Shown in pieces: positions 50,505 through 59,778 of a stretch of 64,000 nt of DNA (the stretch's first letter is position 1; each line of letters starts with the position of its first letter). Source of the DNA: Terriglobia bacterium. GTDB lineage: Bacteria > Acidobacteriota > Terriglobia > Acidiferrales > UBA7541. Position numbers and translations under genes: made by a program. The notes below the pieces were generated by a model. The model saw nothing but the letters and a program-made list of their open reading frames with translations, did not search any database and had not been told where the DNA came from. The stretch covers positions 1 to 64,000 of the forward strand of contig JAIQFG010000005.1 in NCBI GenBank assembly GCA_020073375.1, in the 5' to 3' direction.

Positions 50505-52184
50505 ATGAGCGCGATCACCAGGCGAGGATTCGTAAAAGGCGCGGCACTGGCGCCGCTGGCGCTTACGCCGTTTCGGTCGGTGGCGCAGCCGCAGGGCGCG
50601 GCGCCGGGCGATAAATTCGATTTCGTGATTGCGGGCGCGGGGCACAACAGCCTGGTGTGCGCGGCGTACCTGGCCAAGGGCGGGTTCAAGGTGCTGGTGC
50701 TGGAGGGGCGTCCGACGATTGGCGGGGGGACGAAGACGGCGGAAGTCTGCCTGCCGGGGTTCAAGGAAGATTTATGCTCGAGCGTGCACTCCGGCATTTC
50801 CAATAATCCGCTGATGAAGAACGACGAGCTGCGGCTGCGCGATTACGGCTACGGCGAATATATCGAGTCCGATCCGGTGATGCACATTCCATTTCTGGAC
50901 GGCGCTTCGATCACGGTGTGGCGCGACCTGGACCGCACCTGCGATACCATTGCCCGCATTTCCAAAAAAGACGCGCAAACCTACCGGCGGATGGTGGCCG
51001 AGTACAAGTCGTATACGGCAGCTACAGCGGCGAGCCGCAGCGCCGATGCAGGCGGCGCGCCCAAGATTCCGAAGGCGGGAGTGTGGCAGCGGCGGTTCGC
51101 GATGTCCGGCTACGAGCTGGTGAGCGAGTTGTACGAGAGCGAGCAGATGCGGCGCGCCAATCTGGTGTGCGGGCATTTCGGATCAGTGCCGGGAGGAAAC
51201 CAGGGCACGGGCAACCAGGCGTTTTCGATGGTGACGCAGCAGCTCAGCGGGCGCGTGATTCCCAAGGGCGGCTCGGGGACGCTGGCCGTTGCTCTGGGAA
51301 AATTTATCGAGGCGCACAACGGCGTGGTGATGACGAACAAGCCGGTGACGCGCCTGCTGATCGAGAACAACAAGTGCGCGGGCGTCGAGTGCCTGGACGG
51401 CAGCTCCTACCGCGCGGACAAATCCGTGGTCTCGACCATCCACGTGAAGCACCTGGTGGACATGGCGCCGCGCGAATTGTGGGGCGAGGATTTTCTGGAA
51501 GGCGTGGAAATGTTCCAGCCCGAGCACGCCATGATCAGCCTGCATTACGCGACCTCGGAGCCTCCAAAATATCCGCTCCCGACCGGCGGCACGATTTCCA
51601 CGTGCGAGGCGGCCATCGCTCCCGCCCTGGACTACTACCTGCGCATGGATTATCTCGAGGCGCGCGGCGTGATCGATCCGAACGATCCGCCGGGGCTGCA
51701 GATTGTGAGCCCGAGCGTCGTCGATCCCACACGCGCGCCGGCCGGATGCCACACCGTGAAAATCGAGAGCAACTTGCCCTACGCGCTGAAGGAAGGCGCC
51801 AAGCACTGGGACAATATCAAGGACGAAGTGGCGGATTCCCTGCTCAATCACTTGCGGAAATTCGCGCCGAACCTTACGCCGGATAAATTCCTGGGAAAAT
51901 TCATTGAAAGCCCGCTCGACATCGAGCGCATGAATCCATCGATGTGGCGCGGCAGCGCTCATGCCGGCGCCAGTAATCCCTCGCAGGTGGGAGCCATGCG
52001 CCCCGTGCCGGGCTGGGGCAATTACCGGATGCCGGTCGCGGGCTTGTATCAGACCGGAGCGTGCACAGCTCCAGGCGGCTCGGTCTCGGGGATGCCGGGG
52101 CGCAACGCCGCGGCCGTCATCCTGAAGGATTTCGGGACGAGCCTGGAGGAAGTGGTGGCGAAGCCTTCCGGCAAAGTGTCCTAG
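50505..52184 (+). CDS. Tat-exported FAD-dependent oxidoreductase (phytoene-desaturase-like)
   Basis: 559 residues. A twin-arginine leader starts the protein (ITRRGFVKGAALAPLALTP). The Rossmann FAD-binding motif follows (DFVIAGAGHNSLVCAAYLAKGGFKVLVLEGRPTIGGGTKT), and the end reads GLYQTGACTAPGGSVSGMPGRNAAAVILKD, the closing FAD contact of the phytoene desaturase/PYROXD2 group. The substrate is unknown; carotenoid genes are absent. GGGAGGA sits 8 nt before ATG 50505. A pentahaem cytochrome follows about 70 nt later, a likely electron acceptor. Confidence 0.87.
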   Translation: MSAITRRGFVKGAALAPLALTPFRSVAQPQGAAPGDKFDFVIAGAGHNSLVCAAYLAKGGFKVLVLEGRPTIGGGTKTAEVCLPGFKEDLCSSVHSGISNNPLMKNDELRLRDYGYGEYIESDPVMHIPFLDGASITVWRDLDRTCDTIARISKKDAQTYRRMVAEYKSYTAATAASRSADAGGAPKIPKAGVWQRRFAMSGYELVSELYESEQMRRANLVCGHFGSVPGGNQGTGNQAFSMVTQQLSGRVIPKGGSGTLAVALGKFIEAHNGVVMTNKPVTRLLIENNKCAGVECLDGSSYRADKSVVSTIHVKHLVDMAPRELWGEDFLEGVEMFQPEHAMISLHYATSEPPKYPLPTGGTISTCEAAIAPALDYYLRMDYLEARGVIDPNDPPGLQIVSPSVVDPTRAPAGCHTVKIESNLPYALKEGAKHWDNIKDEVADSLLNHLRKFAPNLTPDKFLGKFIESPLDIERMNPSMWRGSAHAGASNPSQVGAMRPVPGWGNYRMPVAGLYQTGACTAPGGSVSGMPGRNAAAVILKDFGTSLEEVVAKPSGKVS

Positions 52185-52256
52185 GAATTGGAAACGGATT
52201 CGCTGGGTCATATCGCAAGGATTCGCGGAGGAATGCTTGTGCGGAGAGAATCGATC

Positions 52257-52823
52257 ATGCGTGTAGCGACGTTCGCGGCAGCCGCATTGGGCGCGGCGCT
52301 GCTCCTTGCAGCGCCGCCGCTGCTGGCGCGACAATCGGCAGCTATGCCGCAAGCCGGGAAAGCAGTCCCCGACAATCTGGCCGAACACACGCCGCCCGCG
52401 CAGCCGATCCCCTACAGCCACCAGACACACCTGTCGCTGGGCCTCGAATGCGGCATGTGCCACACCAATCCCGCACCTGGGAATTTGATGACATTCCCGG
52501 CAACGAGCGTCTGCATGGGGTGCCACAACACGGTGGCGACGGACAAACCCTCGATCCGGAAACTCGCTACATTCGCTAAATCCGGCCAGTCCATTCCGTG
52601 GGTGCGTGTGTATGCGGTCACGAAAGGGGTGAACTGGACGCACCGCAAACATCTGGACGCCGGGATGAAATGCGAAACCTGTCACGGACAGGTCGCCGAT
52701 ATGGCCGCGATGTCCCAAGCCACCAGTGTGACGTCGATGGGCGTGTGCATCAGTTGCCACAAACTCAACAATGCTCCCACCGTTTGCCAGACTTGCCATT
52801 CCTGGCCCGCGAACGAACAGTAG
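52257..52823 (+). CDS. Exported pentahaem c-type cytochrome
   Basis: 188 residues. A signal peptide (VATFAAAALGAALLLAAPPLLA) precedes five CxxCH haem sites: CGMCH, CMGCH, CETCH, CISCH and CQTCH. Extra His in SHQTH and THRKH can give bis-His ligation, as in c3/c7 and NrfB-type cytochromes. It should shuttle electrons in the periplasm, possibly from the adjacent Tat flavoprotein. GGAGAG lies 8 nt before ATG 52257; earlier in-frame starts are weaker. The TAG stop is provided by a type A element. Confidence 0.9.
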   Translation: MRVATFAAAALGAALLLAAPPLLARQSAAMPQAGKAVPDNLAEHTPPAQPIPYSHQTHLSLGLECGMCHTNPAPGNLMTFPATSVCMGCHNTVATDKPSIRKLATFAKSGQSIPWVRVYAVTKGVNWTHRKHLDAGMKCETCHGQVADMAAMSQATSVTSMGVCISCHKLNNAPTVCQTCHSWPANEQ

Positions 52824-52896
52824 GACAGGCATCAAGCCTGTCGGTTTCTCTCTCCGGCAAAGAAAACCAAAAGCGACAGGCTGAAGCCTGCCCTAC
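52820..52896. repeat. Type A palindromic element (copy 12)
   Basis: Left arm GTAGGACAGGCATCAAGCCT, right arm AGGCTGAAGCCTGCCCTAC. The left end contains the stop codon of the cytochrome gene. Confidence 0.85.
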
Positions 52897-53331
52897 TGGT
52901 CCGAAATCCTTCCAGTTCCGGAATGCAAAGGCGCAAAATTTGCAATGCAATGAATCGCGAATATGGCGTACGGGTTGCACATATAGCTGGTGTATGCTTT
53001 GCAGGCGTGAGGGGTGCGGGCAGAGGCCGCACGGGACCATCCGACAAGGGCTGCAATCGCAGCGGTATCAATGACTTGAAGGGCAGTCCAGCAAGTACCC
53101 AAATGAGTAAATATTTGCACAGGCACATACAGGGCGAGAAAGAGAAAGCGATTGTCCCGAAGATTTTGAGGTTTCCAGGCGGTACAGGCCGGGTGGAACG
53201 CGAAGCGGGAAAATGGCATCTAATTTCACATGAGGTTTACTTGTACTAAATGGCTATTTGAAAGCGAATTGGGACCAAATCGGGACGCACCAAGCGAATA
53301 CGCTGAAGGAAAGAACTAAGGAAGACCAAGA
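52897..53331. other. Intergenic region before lolD, no gene supported
   Basis: About 435 bases of lower GC. A 108-codon frame (52923-53249) lacks a ribosome-binding site and recognisable protein sequence. Near the right end GGGACCAAATCGGGAC shows a short direct repeat. It may be decayed sequence at the edge of the inserted block. No promoter for lolD could be placed with confidence. Confidence 0.4.
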
Positions 53332-54114
53332 ATGACGGCAGAGACCACAGCCACGGTGAGAGTGCAACAGGACGCGGCACCCCGCGCCGGCGCGCTCATC
53401 GAAGCGCGCAACCTGCACAAAAAATATGCCGCGGGCGGCAGCGAAGTCACTGTGCTGTCCGGTGTTAACGTGAGCGTCGAGCCGGGAGAACTGATCGCCA
53501 TTGTGGGGCCATCCGGCGCGGGCAAGAGCACATTTCTACACCTGCTGGCCGCGCTAGACACACCAACGAGCGGTACAGTATACTTCGAGCAGAAAGCGAT
53601 AGATTCGTTTCGGGAAAATGAGCTTGCGGATTATCGCAACCGCTCAATTGGTTTTGTATGGCAGCGGCACCACCTTTTGGCCGACTTTACGGCGGCCGAA
53701 AACGTGGCTATGCCTCTGCTAATGCGTGGCACGGGGTACGATGAGGCGCTCGAAACTTCCGCACGCTGGCTCCGGGATGTAGGTCTGGAGTCGCGAATGA
53801 AGCAGCGGGCGGGGGAGTTGTCCGGGGGGGAGCAGCAGCGCGTGGCCATTGCCCGCGCACTGGTGCAGGGTCCGGCGTTGTTGCTGGCCGACGAACCTAC
53901 CGGGGACCTGGACGAGCGAAACGCACTGGCCGTCTTTGAGTTGATGCAGCGGTTGCACCGCGAGCACCGGCTCACCTCCATCCTGGCTACGCACAACACA
54001 GTTCTGGCGGGACGCGCAGATCGCGTGCTGCAACTGGAGCACGGATTACTCCTGCCGGTTTCGGGTCTGGGCTCTAATTTGAGCCCAGCTAACGAAGAAA
54101 GACCAAAGCCCTGA
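53332..54114 (+). CDS. lolD: ABC transporter ATP-binding protein (LolD-type)
   Basis: 260 residues. Walker A is IVGPSGAGKST, the Q-loop lies near GFVWQRHHLL, the ABC signature is LSGGEQQRVAIARALV, Walker B is ALLLADEPTGDLDE, and the switch His follows in ILATHNTVLA. The closest subgroup is LolD/MacB, and a LolC/E permease is nearby. It powers lipoprotein release from the inner membrane. A ribosome-binding site AAGGAAG precedes the ATG. clpC follows after 30 nt. Confidence 0.92.
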   Translation: MTAETTATVRVQQDAAPRAGALIEARNLHKKYAAGGSEVTVLSGVNVSVEPGELIAIVGPSGAGKSTFLHLLAALDTPTSGTVYFEQKAIDSFRENELADYRNRSIGFVWQRHHLLADFTAAENVAMPLLMRGTGYDEALETSARWLRDVGLESRMKQRAGELSGGEQQRVAIARALVQGPALLLADEPTGDLDERNALAVFELMQRLHREHRLTSILATHNTVLAGRADRVLQLEHGLLLPVSGLGSNLSPANEERPKP

Positions 54115-54144
54115 AGTGGCACTGAGGGAGAAACGAGTTGACCC

Positions 54145-56571
54145 GTGTTTGAACGTTACACAGAGAAGGCACGCCGCGTCATATTTTTCGCGCGCTACGA
54201 AGCCAGCCAGTACGGCTCGCCGTACATTGAGACCGAGCATCTGCTGCTCGGCCTGATGCGCGAGGATAAGGCCCTGGCCAATCGTTTTCTGCGTTCCCAC
54301 GGGTCGATTGAATCGATCCGCAAAGAGATCGAACAGCGCATCACCATCCGCGAGCGCATCTCCACGTCCGTCGAGGTGCCGCTCAGCCAGGAATCCAAAC
54401 GAATTCTGAATTTCGCCACCGAAGAGGCCGAGCGCCTGGGGCACAAGCACGTCGGCACCGAGCACCTGCTGCTGGGAATCCTGCGCGAGGAGAAATGCTT
54501 CGGCGCGGAAATCCTGCAGGAGCGCGGACTGCGCCTCACCGCTCTGCGCGAAGAATTAGCCCGCAGCGCCGGCGAAAAACCCGCGGCTTCGCGCCCCAAA
54601 GAAACTTCCCTGCTGGCTGAATTCAGCCGCGACCTGACGCAGGCGGCGCTCGAAGGCCAACTCGATCCCCTGGTCGGCCGCGAGCGCGAAGTCGAGCGCG
54701 TGATCCAGATCCTGTGCCGCCGCACGAAGAACAATCCCGTGCTGATCGGCGAGCCCGGCGTGGGCAAAACGGCCATCGTCGAAGGCCTGGCGCAGCGGAT
54801 TTCCGACAGCGACGTGCCGCCATTTCTTGCCGACAAGCGCATCCTCTCTCTCGATCTTTCCCTGATCGTGGCCGGCACCAAGTATCGCGGCCAGTTTGAA
54901 GAGCGGCTCAAGACCATCATGAAGGAATTGATGGAGAGCCAGAACTCGATCGTGTTCATCGACGAATTGCACACGCTGGTGGGCGCGGGCTCGGCCGAAG
55001 GGTCGCTGGACGCCGCGAACATCCTGAAGCCGGCGCTTTCGCGCGGCGAAATTCAGTGCATCGGCGCGACCACGCCCGGCGAATACCGCAAATCGGTGGA
55101 AAAAGACCGCTCGCTCGAGCGCCGCTTCCAGGCCGTGAAGGTCGGAGCTCCATCCGAGGACGAAGCCATCCAGGTTCTGGAAGGCGTGCGCGAGCGCTAC
55201 GAAAAGTTTCACGCCGTCAGCTACACGGACGAAGCCATCCGCTACTCCGTCTATCTTTCCAGCCGTTATATTCCGGACCGCTTCCTGCCGGACAAGGCCA
55301 TAGACCTGATCGACGAGGCGGGCGCGCGCGTGAAGTTGCGCCAGGCCATGCTGCCCGATGAAGTGGCCGAAGTGCAAAAGCGCGTGAAATTCATCACGCA
55401 CCGCATGGAAACGGCCATTGCCAATCACGAATTCGAGAAGGCTCGTTTCTATTCCGAGGAAGAGCGCAAGGAGAAGGAAAATCTGCGCGTGGTGCGCGAG
55501 AAGCTGAAACTGGACGACACCAACACGGGCATCGTCACGCGCGAGGACATTGAGGACGTGGTGGCGCGCTGGACGGGCATCGCCGTGAACTCGATCAAGG
55601 AAGACGAACAGCAGAAACTGCTGCGCATCGAAATTGAATTGCACAAGCGCGTCATCAGCCAGGATAAGTCCATTACCGCTCTGGCGCGCGCCATCCGCCG
55701 CAGCCGCGCCGGACTCAAGGCTCCGGGCCGCCCCGTCGGGTGCTTCCTGTTCCTGGGCCCCACCGGCGTCGGAAAGACGGAAGTCGCGCGGCGCCTGGCT
55801 GAATTCATGTTCGGCAGCGAAAAATCGCTCATCCGCTTCGACATGTCCGAATACATGGAAAAGCATTCGGTCTCAAAACTGATCGGCGCGCCTCCAGGCT
55901 ACGTGGGCTACGAAGAGGGCGGCCAGCTGACCGAGCGCGTGCGGCGCACGCCGTATTCCGTAATTTTGCTGGATGAGGTCGAAAAGGCCCATCCGGACGT
56001 GTACAATATCCTGCTCCAAGTCTTCGAAGACGGGCAATTGACGGATGGTCTGGGCAATACCGTCGATTTCCGGAACACCATTGTGATCATGACCTCGAAC
56101 CTGGGCGCGCGGCACCTGCAGAAGCGCTCCACGATGGGCTTTCAATCGTCGGCCGAAGAGGGCAACGCGAAATCCATGGATGAACTCGTGCTCAGCGAAG
56201 TGAAGCGCGTGTTCAATCCGGAGTTTTTAAACCGGCTGGATGAAATCATTCTGTTCAACCCGTTGGGTGATGAAGAACTGCTCCGCATCATCGATTTGCT
56301 GGTCGGCCAGATCAACGACACTTTGATCCACCGCCAGGTGCAGATCGTACTGACACCGGAAGCGCGCCAGTGGATCCTCGAGAAGACGTGCGGGGACCGT
56401 AATTACGGCGCGCGGCCGTTGCGGCGGGCGCTGCAAAAGTACGTCGAAGATCCGTTGTCGGAAGCGCTGATTCAGGGGGGCCTGCAGCGTCCGGCAACGC
56501 TGGAAGTCTACGTCGCAACAGACGGGCTCGGATTCCGACCGGTGGTCGAAGCAACCCCGGTATCCCACTAG
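54145..56571 (+). CDS. clpC: ATP-dependent Clp protease ATP-binding subunit ClpC
   Basis: 808 residues. The N-terminal double Clp repeat ([15 protein letters not shown] and [14 protein letters not shown]) is followed by AAA-1 (Walker A GEPGVGKT at 202-209, Walker [13 protein letters not shown]). A UVR-type middle segment (about 415-450) identifies ClpC rather than ClpB, and AAA-2 follows (GPTGVGKT at 538-545, then [14 protein letters not shown]). The Clp unfoldase feeds proteins to ClpP. GTG 54145 starts the family text [17 protein letters not shown]. Lies between lolD and bamA; no HspR-type operator is evident upstream. Confidence 0.95.
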   Translation: MFERYTEKARRVIFFARYEASQYGSPYIETEHLLLGLMREDKALANRFLRSHGSIESIRKEIEQRITIRERISTSVEVPLSQESKRILNFATEEAERLGHKHVGTEHLLLGILREEKCFGAEILQERGLRLTALREELARSAGEKPAASRPKETSLLAEFSRDLTQAALEGQLDPLVGREREVERVIQILCRRTKNNPVLIGEPGVGKTAIVEGLAQRISDSDVPPFLADKRILSLDLSLIVAGTKYRGQFEERLKTIMKELMESQNSIVFIDELHTLVGAGSAEGSLDAANILKPALSRGEIQCIGATTPGEYRKSVEKDRSLERRFQAVKVGAPSEDEAIQVLEGVRERYEKFHAVSYTDEAIRYSVYLSSRYIPDRFLPDKAIDLIDEAGARVKLRQAMLPDEVAEVQKRVKFITHRMETAIANHEFEKARFYSEEERKEKENLRVVREKLKLDDTNTGIVTREDIEDVVARWTGIAVNSIKEDEQQKLLRIEIELHKRVISQDKSITALARAIRRSRAGLKAPGRPVGCFLFLGPTGVGKTEVARRLAEFMFGSEKSLIRFDMSEYMEKHSVSKLIGAPPGYVGYEEGGQLTERVRRTPYSVILLDEVEKAHPDVYNILLQVFEDGQLTDGLGNTVDFRNTIVIMTSNLGARHLQKRSTMGFQSSAEEGNAKSMDELVLSEVKRVFNPEFLNRLDEIILFNPLGDEELLRIIDLLVGQINDTLIHRQVQIVLTPEARQWILEKTCGDRNYGARPLRRALQKYVEDPLSEALIQGGLQRPATLEVYVATDGLGFRPVVEATPVSH

Positions 56572-56647
56572 CGAATCCTACGCGCACAGGCCGCACTCAT
56601 CCGGGTCCGGCGGGGGAGCGTACAATCTTGTTTTGGGGGAAGCGGCC

Positions 56648-59641
56648 TTGAGCATTGCTCTGGCCGCAGGCAAGAATTCGTGTTTCAAATTCTGGCTGCG
56701 GGCGCGATTGGCGTGCCTGCTCGCGGCCGTCGTCGTGTGTTTTGGGACGGCCACGCAGGCCTTTTCCCTTCCCCAGCAGCAGGCTGCGCCGCCAACTCCC
56801 GCGGCTTCAGCTGAAACGCCTACCATCGAACGCATCGAATTCCAGGGCAACCGGAGAATCCGCAGCGAGACGCTGCAAGCGCGCATCTTTTCCCGGCGCG
56901 GCGACCCTGTCAACCCGGAAACGCTGCGCCGCGATTTCCACGCACTTTGGAACACGCAATTTTTCGACGACATTCGCCTGGAAATCGAGGACAGCGCGGA
57001 CAAACCGAACCAGAAAATTATTATTTTCTACGTGACCGAGCGCCCAATCATCCGGCGCATCGAGTACAAGGGCAATAAATCGGTTTCCGAGTCCGACATC
57101 CTGGACCGGTTCAAGGAACGCAAAGTCGGTCTGTCCGTCGAAGGCCAGTTCGATCCCACGCGCATTAAGAAGGCCGAAGTGGTGTTGAAAGAACTGCTGG
57201 CCGAGCACGGGCGCCAGTTCGCCGAGGTCAAGCCCACCTACGAGCGCCTGCCCGGCACCAACGCCGTCAAACTCACGTTCAACATCAACGAAGGCCCCAA
57301 AGTAAAGGTCGGCAAGATTATCATCACAGGAAACACCGCGTTTTCGCGCGGGAAAATCATCCGTTCGATGCACAATTCGCGCCCCATCGCCATTCCGCTG
57401 AGTTTTCTGGGAAGCATTCCGGTCATGGCCAAGACCTTTGACCGCCCGAAGCTGGACGAGGACCTGGAAATCGGAATTCGCGGGCTGTACCAGGACAACG
57501 GATATTTCAAGGTGTTGGTGAAGGACCCGATCATCGAGAACGTGACGTTGCAGAACAATATTCTGACGCGAAGCGTGCCATTCGCGGGCGGCAAAACATC
57601 GAGGGTCACGAACATCACCATTCCCATCGAGGAAGGCGCTCGCTACCGCATGGGCACAATTCACGTGCGCAACGCGAATCCGGACGAAGGCCTGTTTTTC
57701 AAGCAGGATTTCCTGGAAGGGCTGTTCCCCCTCAAGAAGGGTGAAATTTTCAGCGTGGCCAAAGTCCGCGACGCGATAAAAGAATACACAAAACTGTACG
57801 GCAATTATGGATTCATCGACTTCACGGCAGTGCCGGACACCGACGTGCACGACGACACCAAGACCGTCGACCTGACCTTCGCCTTCGACCAGCAAAAACA
57901 GTTCTTCGTGCGCCGCATCGAATTTTCGGGAAACACCGGGACGCGCGACAAGGTCATCCGCCGCGAACTGCTGCTTAGCGAAGGCGACATGTTCCGCAAT
58001 AATTTGTGGGAACTCAGCCTTCTGCGCCTGAATCAGCTCGATTACTTCGAGGCCGTCAAACCTGAAAATGCCGAGATCAAGCGCAACGTCAAGCAAGGCA
58101 CCGTGGACATCCTGCTCAAGCTCAAGGAAAAAGGAAAACAATCCATCAGCCTGACCGGCGGCGTCAGCGGCTTCGCCGGCAGCTACATCGGCCTCACCTA
58201 CCAGACCAATAATTTCCTGGGACTTGGCGAGACGCTCACGTTATCGGCCAACGTCGGCACGCTGCAGCGCGACATTTCCTTTGGATTCACCGAGCCGTAC
58301 CTGTTCGACCGCCCGATCAGCACGGGTTTCACCGTGTTTTACAGCCGCTACAATTTCGATCAGGCCCGGCAAACGTCGCTGGCGTTGGGATACCAGGTCC
58401 AGTTGAATCCCAACACCGTGCAGAATTACGTGCAGAACAGCGACGGCTTCACGATATTCGCCAGCTATCCGCTGCGAAAGCTCGGATTCACGCGCCTGGG
58501 CCTCACCTACGGATTGACCAGCACCAGCATCACGGGATTGAGCACGGCGTCCACGGCATTGTTCAGCGTGCTGCAATTCCAGTCGCTCGCGGGCCCGTCG
58601 GCTCTGCAAGGAATCCTGGAGAGCAAGATCACGCCCACGCTGAGCTATAACACCGTGGATAATCCGGTGAACCCGACGCATGGAAAAAGCATTTTTGAAT
58701 CGGTCTCATTCGAGGGCGGGCCCATTGGGGGGAACGTCAATACCTTCTCGGATGTGGTCGAGGCCAAATACTTCCGGCCGCATTATCACGGCCGCAACGT
58801 GATCGCCATGCGCGTGCTGGGTTCGTTCGAGACGGGATTCGGCGGCAAGGAAATTCCTCCCTTCAGCCGGTATTACCTGGGAGGCGAGGACACGCTGCGC
58901 GGATTCGATATCCGCACTGTGTCTCCCGTGGTGTTCGTGCCCACGCTATCGAATTACGGCTTCAATTACTCCAATCCGCGCGTGCTGGGTTCCAACGGCC
59001 AGCCGACCCTCGGCACGGTCAGCATTCCCATGCTGACGTATCAGACTTCGTTCCCGGGCGGAGATACGCAACTGGTGGGCAATTTCGAGTACCGCATTCC
59101 CATCGCGCCGCACGTCAGCGCTTCGATCTTCGGGGATATTGGAGCGACCGGCGCGCTGCGGCACGATCAGCTGCAACTGAATTCGTCCGACCTCGCAACG
59201 CTGCAGCAGACCTTTGCCGGCAGCAATACGACGATCAGCCCCACGCTGCCGTTCCAGCCCGGGACCAATTTCAAGCTGCGCAGTTCGGCAGGCGTGGAAA
59301 TCGTGGTGCAGTTGCCTATCGTGCAGGCGCCGTTCCGCATTTATTGGGCGTATAACTTCAACCGCATGTCGCAGATCATCAATGCGCCCACGACGCAGTT
59401 CCCGGGGAATCCGAACAATACGAATCCTCTGAACCCGCCGTGCGATTCGTCGCATACTACGAACTGTTTCGACATGAATTGGTTCAAGTACGAAAACGGC
59501 CTGCCGGCGGATATCTGGGATCAGGTGGTGAACGGAACACCGACGCAGCAGGGCATATTGGGATTGTTCCGCAACCCGCAGCGCACGAATTTCTTCGATC
59601 CCGTACGCACGCTGCGCTTCACGGTGAGCCGGACTTTCTAG
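56648..59641 (+). CDS. bamA: Outer membrane protein assembly factor BamA
   Basis: About 997 residues. A signal peptide (LACLLAAVVVCFGTATQAFS) precedes five POTRA domains (about 60-470; e.g. IERIEFQGNRRIRSETLQARI, IRRIEYKGNKSVSESDI, VGKIIITGNTAFSRGKI). A 16-strand barrel follows, with the L6 motif RGF in GGEDTLRGFDIRTVSP. The last residue is Phe in LRFTVSRTF, a beta-signal. It inserts barrels into the outer membrane. TTG 56648 is preferred over TTG 56633 because GGGGGA sits 7 nt upstream. Barrel loops are longer than in E. coli BamA (about 810 residues). Confidence 0.95.
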   Translation: MSIALAAGKNSCFKFWLRARLACLLAAVVVCFGTATQAFSLPQQQAAPPTPAASAETPTIERIEFQGNRRIRSETLQARIFSRRGDPVNPETLRRDFHALWNTQFFDDIRLEIEDSADKPNQKIIIFYVTERPIIRRIEYKGNKSVSESDILDRFKERKVGLSVEGQFDPTRIKKAEVVLKELLAEHGRQFAEVKPTYERLPGTNAVKLTFNINEGPKVKVGKIIITGNTAFSRGKIIRSMHNSRPIAIPLSFLGSIPVMAKTFDRPKLDEDLEIGIRGLYQDNGYFKVLVKDPIIENVTLQNNILTRSVPFAGGKTSRVTNITIPIEEGARYRMGTIHVRNANPDEGLFFKQDFLEGLFPLKKGEIFSVAKVRDAIKEYTKLYGNYGFIDFTAVPDTDVHDDTKTVDLTFAFDQQKQFFVRRIEFSGNTGTRDKVIRRELLLSEGDMFRNNLWELSLLRLNQLDYFEAVKPENAEIKRNVKQGTVDILLKLKEKGKQSISLTGGVSGFAGSYIGLTYQTNNFLGLGETLTLSANVGTLQRDISFGFTEPYLFDRPISTGFTVFYSRYNFDQARQTSLALGYQVQLNPNTVQNYVQNSDGFTIFASYPLRKLGFTRLGLTYGLTSTSITGLSTASTALFSVLQFQSLAGPSALQGILESKITPTLSYNTVDNPVNPTHGKSIFESVSFEGGPIGGNVNTFSDVVEAKYFRPHYHGRNVIAMRVLGSFETGFGGKEIPPFSRYYLGGEDTLRGFDIRTVSPVVFVPTLSNYGFNYSNPRVLGSNGQPTLGTVSIPMLTYQTSFPGGDTQLVGNFEYRIPIAPHVSASIFGDIGATGALRHDQLQLNSSDLATLQQTFAGSNTTISPTLPFQPGTNFKLRSSAGVEIVVQLPIVQAPFRIYWAYNFNRMSQIINAPTTQFPGNPNNTNPLNPPCDSSHTTNCFDMNWFKYENGLPADIWDQVVNGTPTQQGILGLFRNPQRTNFFDPVRTLRFTVSRTF

Positions 59642-59778
59642 TCCTGGATGGGGCGCGCGGCAGGCGGGGAAAATCGGATTGCATCACGGCCCGCGATCTC
59701 GGGGGCGGAAATGATATGGCAATGGCCGCGGGGGTTTCGCGGGAAGATCGCATGAGAGCACGGCTTGGGAGGACAGGG

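Noticed and set aside
4845-52896. Type A elements as tRNA genes or CRISPR repeats
   Set aside because: They fold into paired hairpins without a cloverleaf or CCA end, are scattered singly between genes, and show no spacer array.
52923-53249. A 108-codon plus-strand frame before lolD
   Set aside because: No ribosome-binding site, no recognisable protein features, and it begins within flanking sequence of a palindromic element.
54115-54145. An HspR (HAIR) operator for clpC
   Set aside because: clp genes are HspR targets in Actinobacteria, but no CTTGA/TCAAG pair with a 7-nt spacer occurs in the short lolD-clpC gap.
59440-59778. Upstream extension of the large lipoprotein into the end of bamA
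   Set aside because: The extension overlaps bamA in another frame and would bury the lipoprotein signal; GGGAGGA lies just before ATG 59779.
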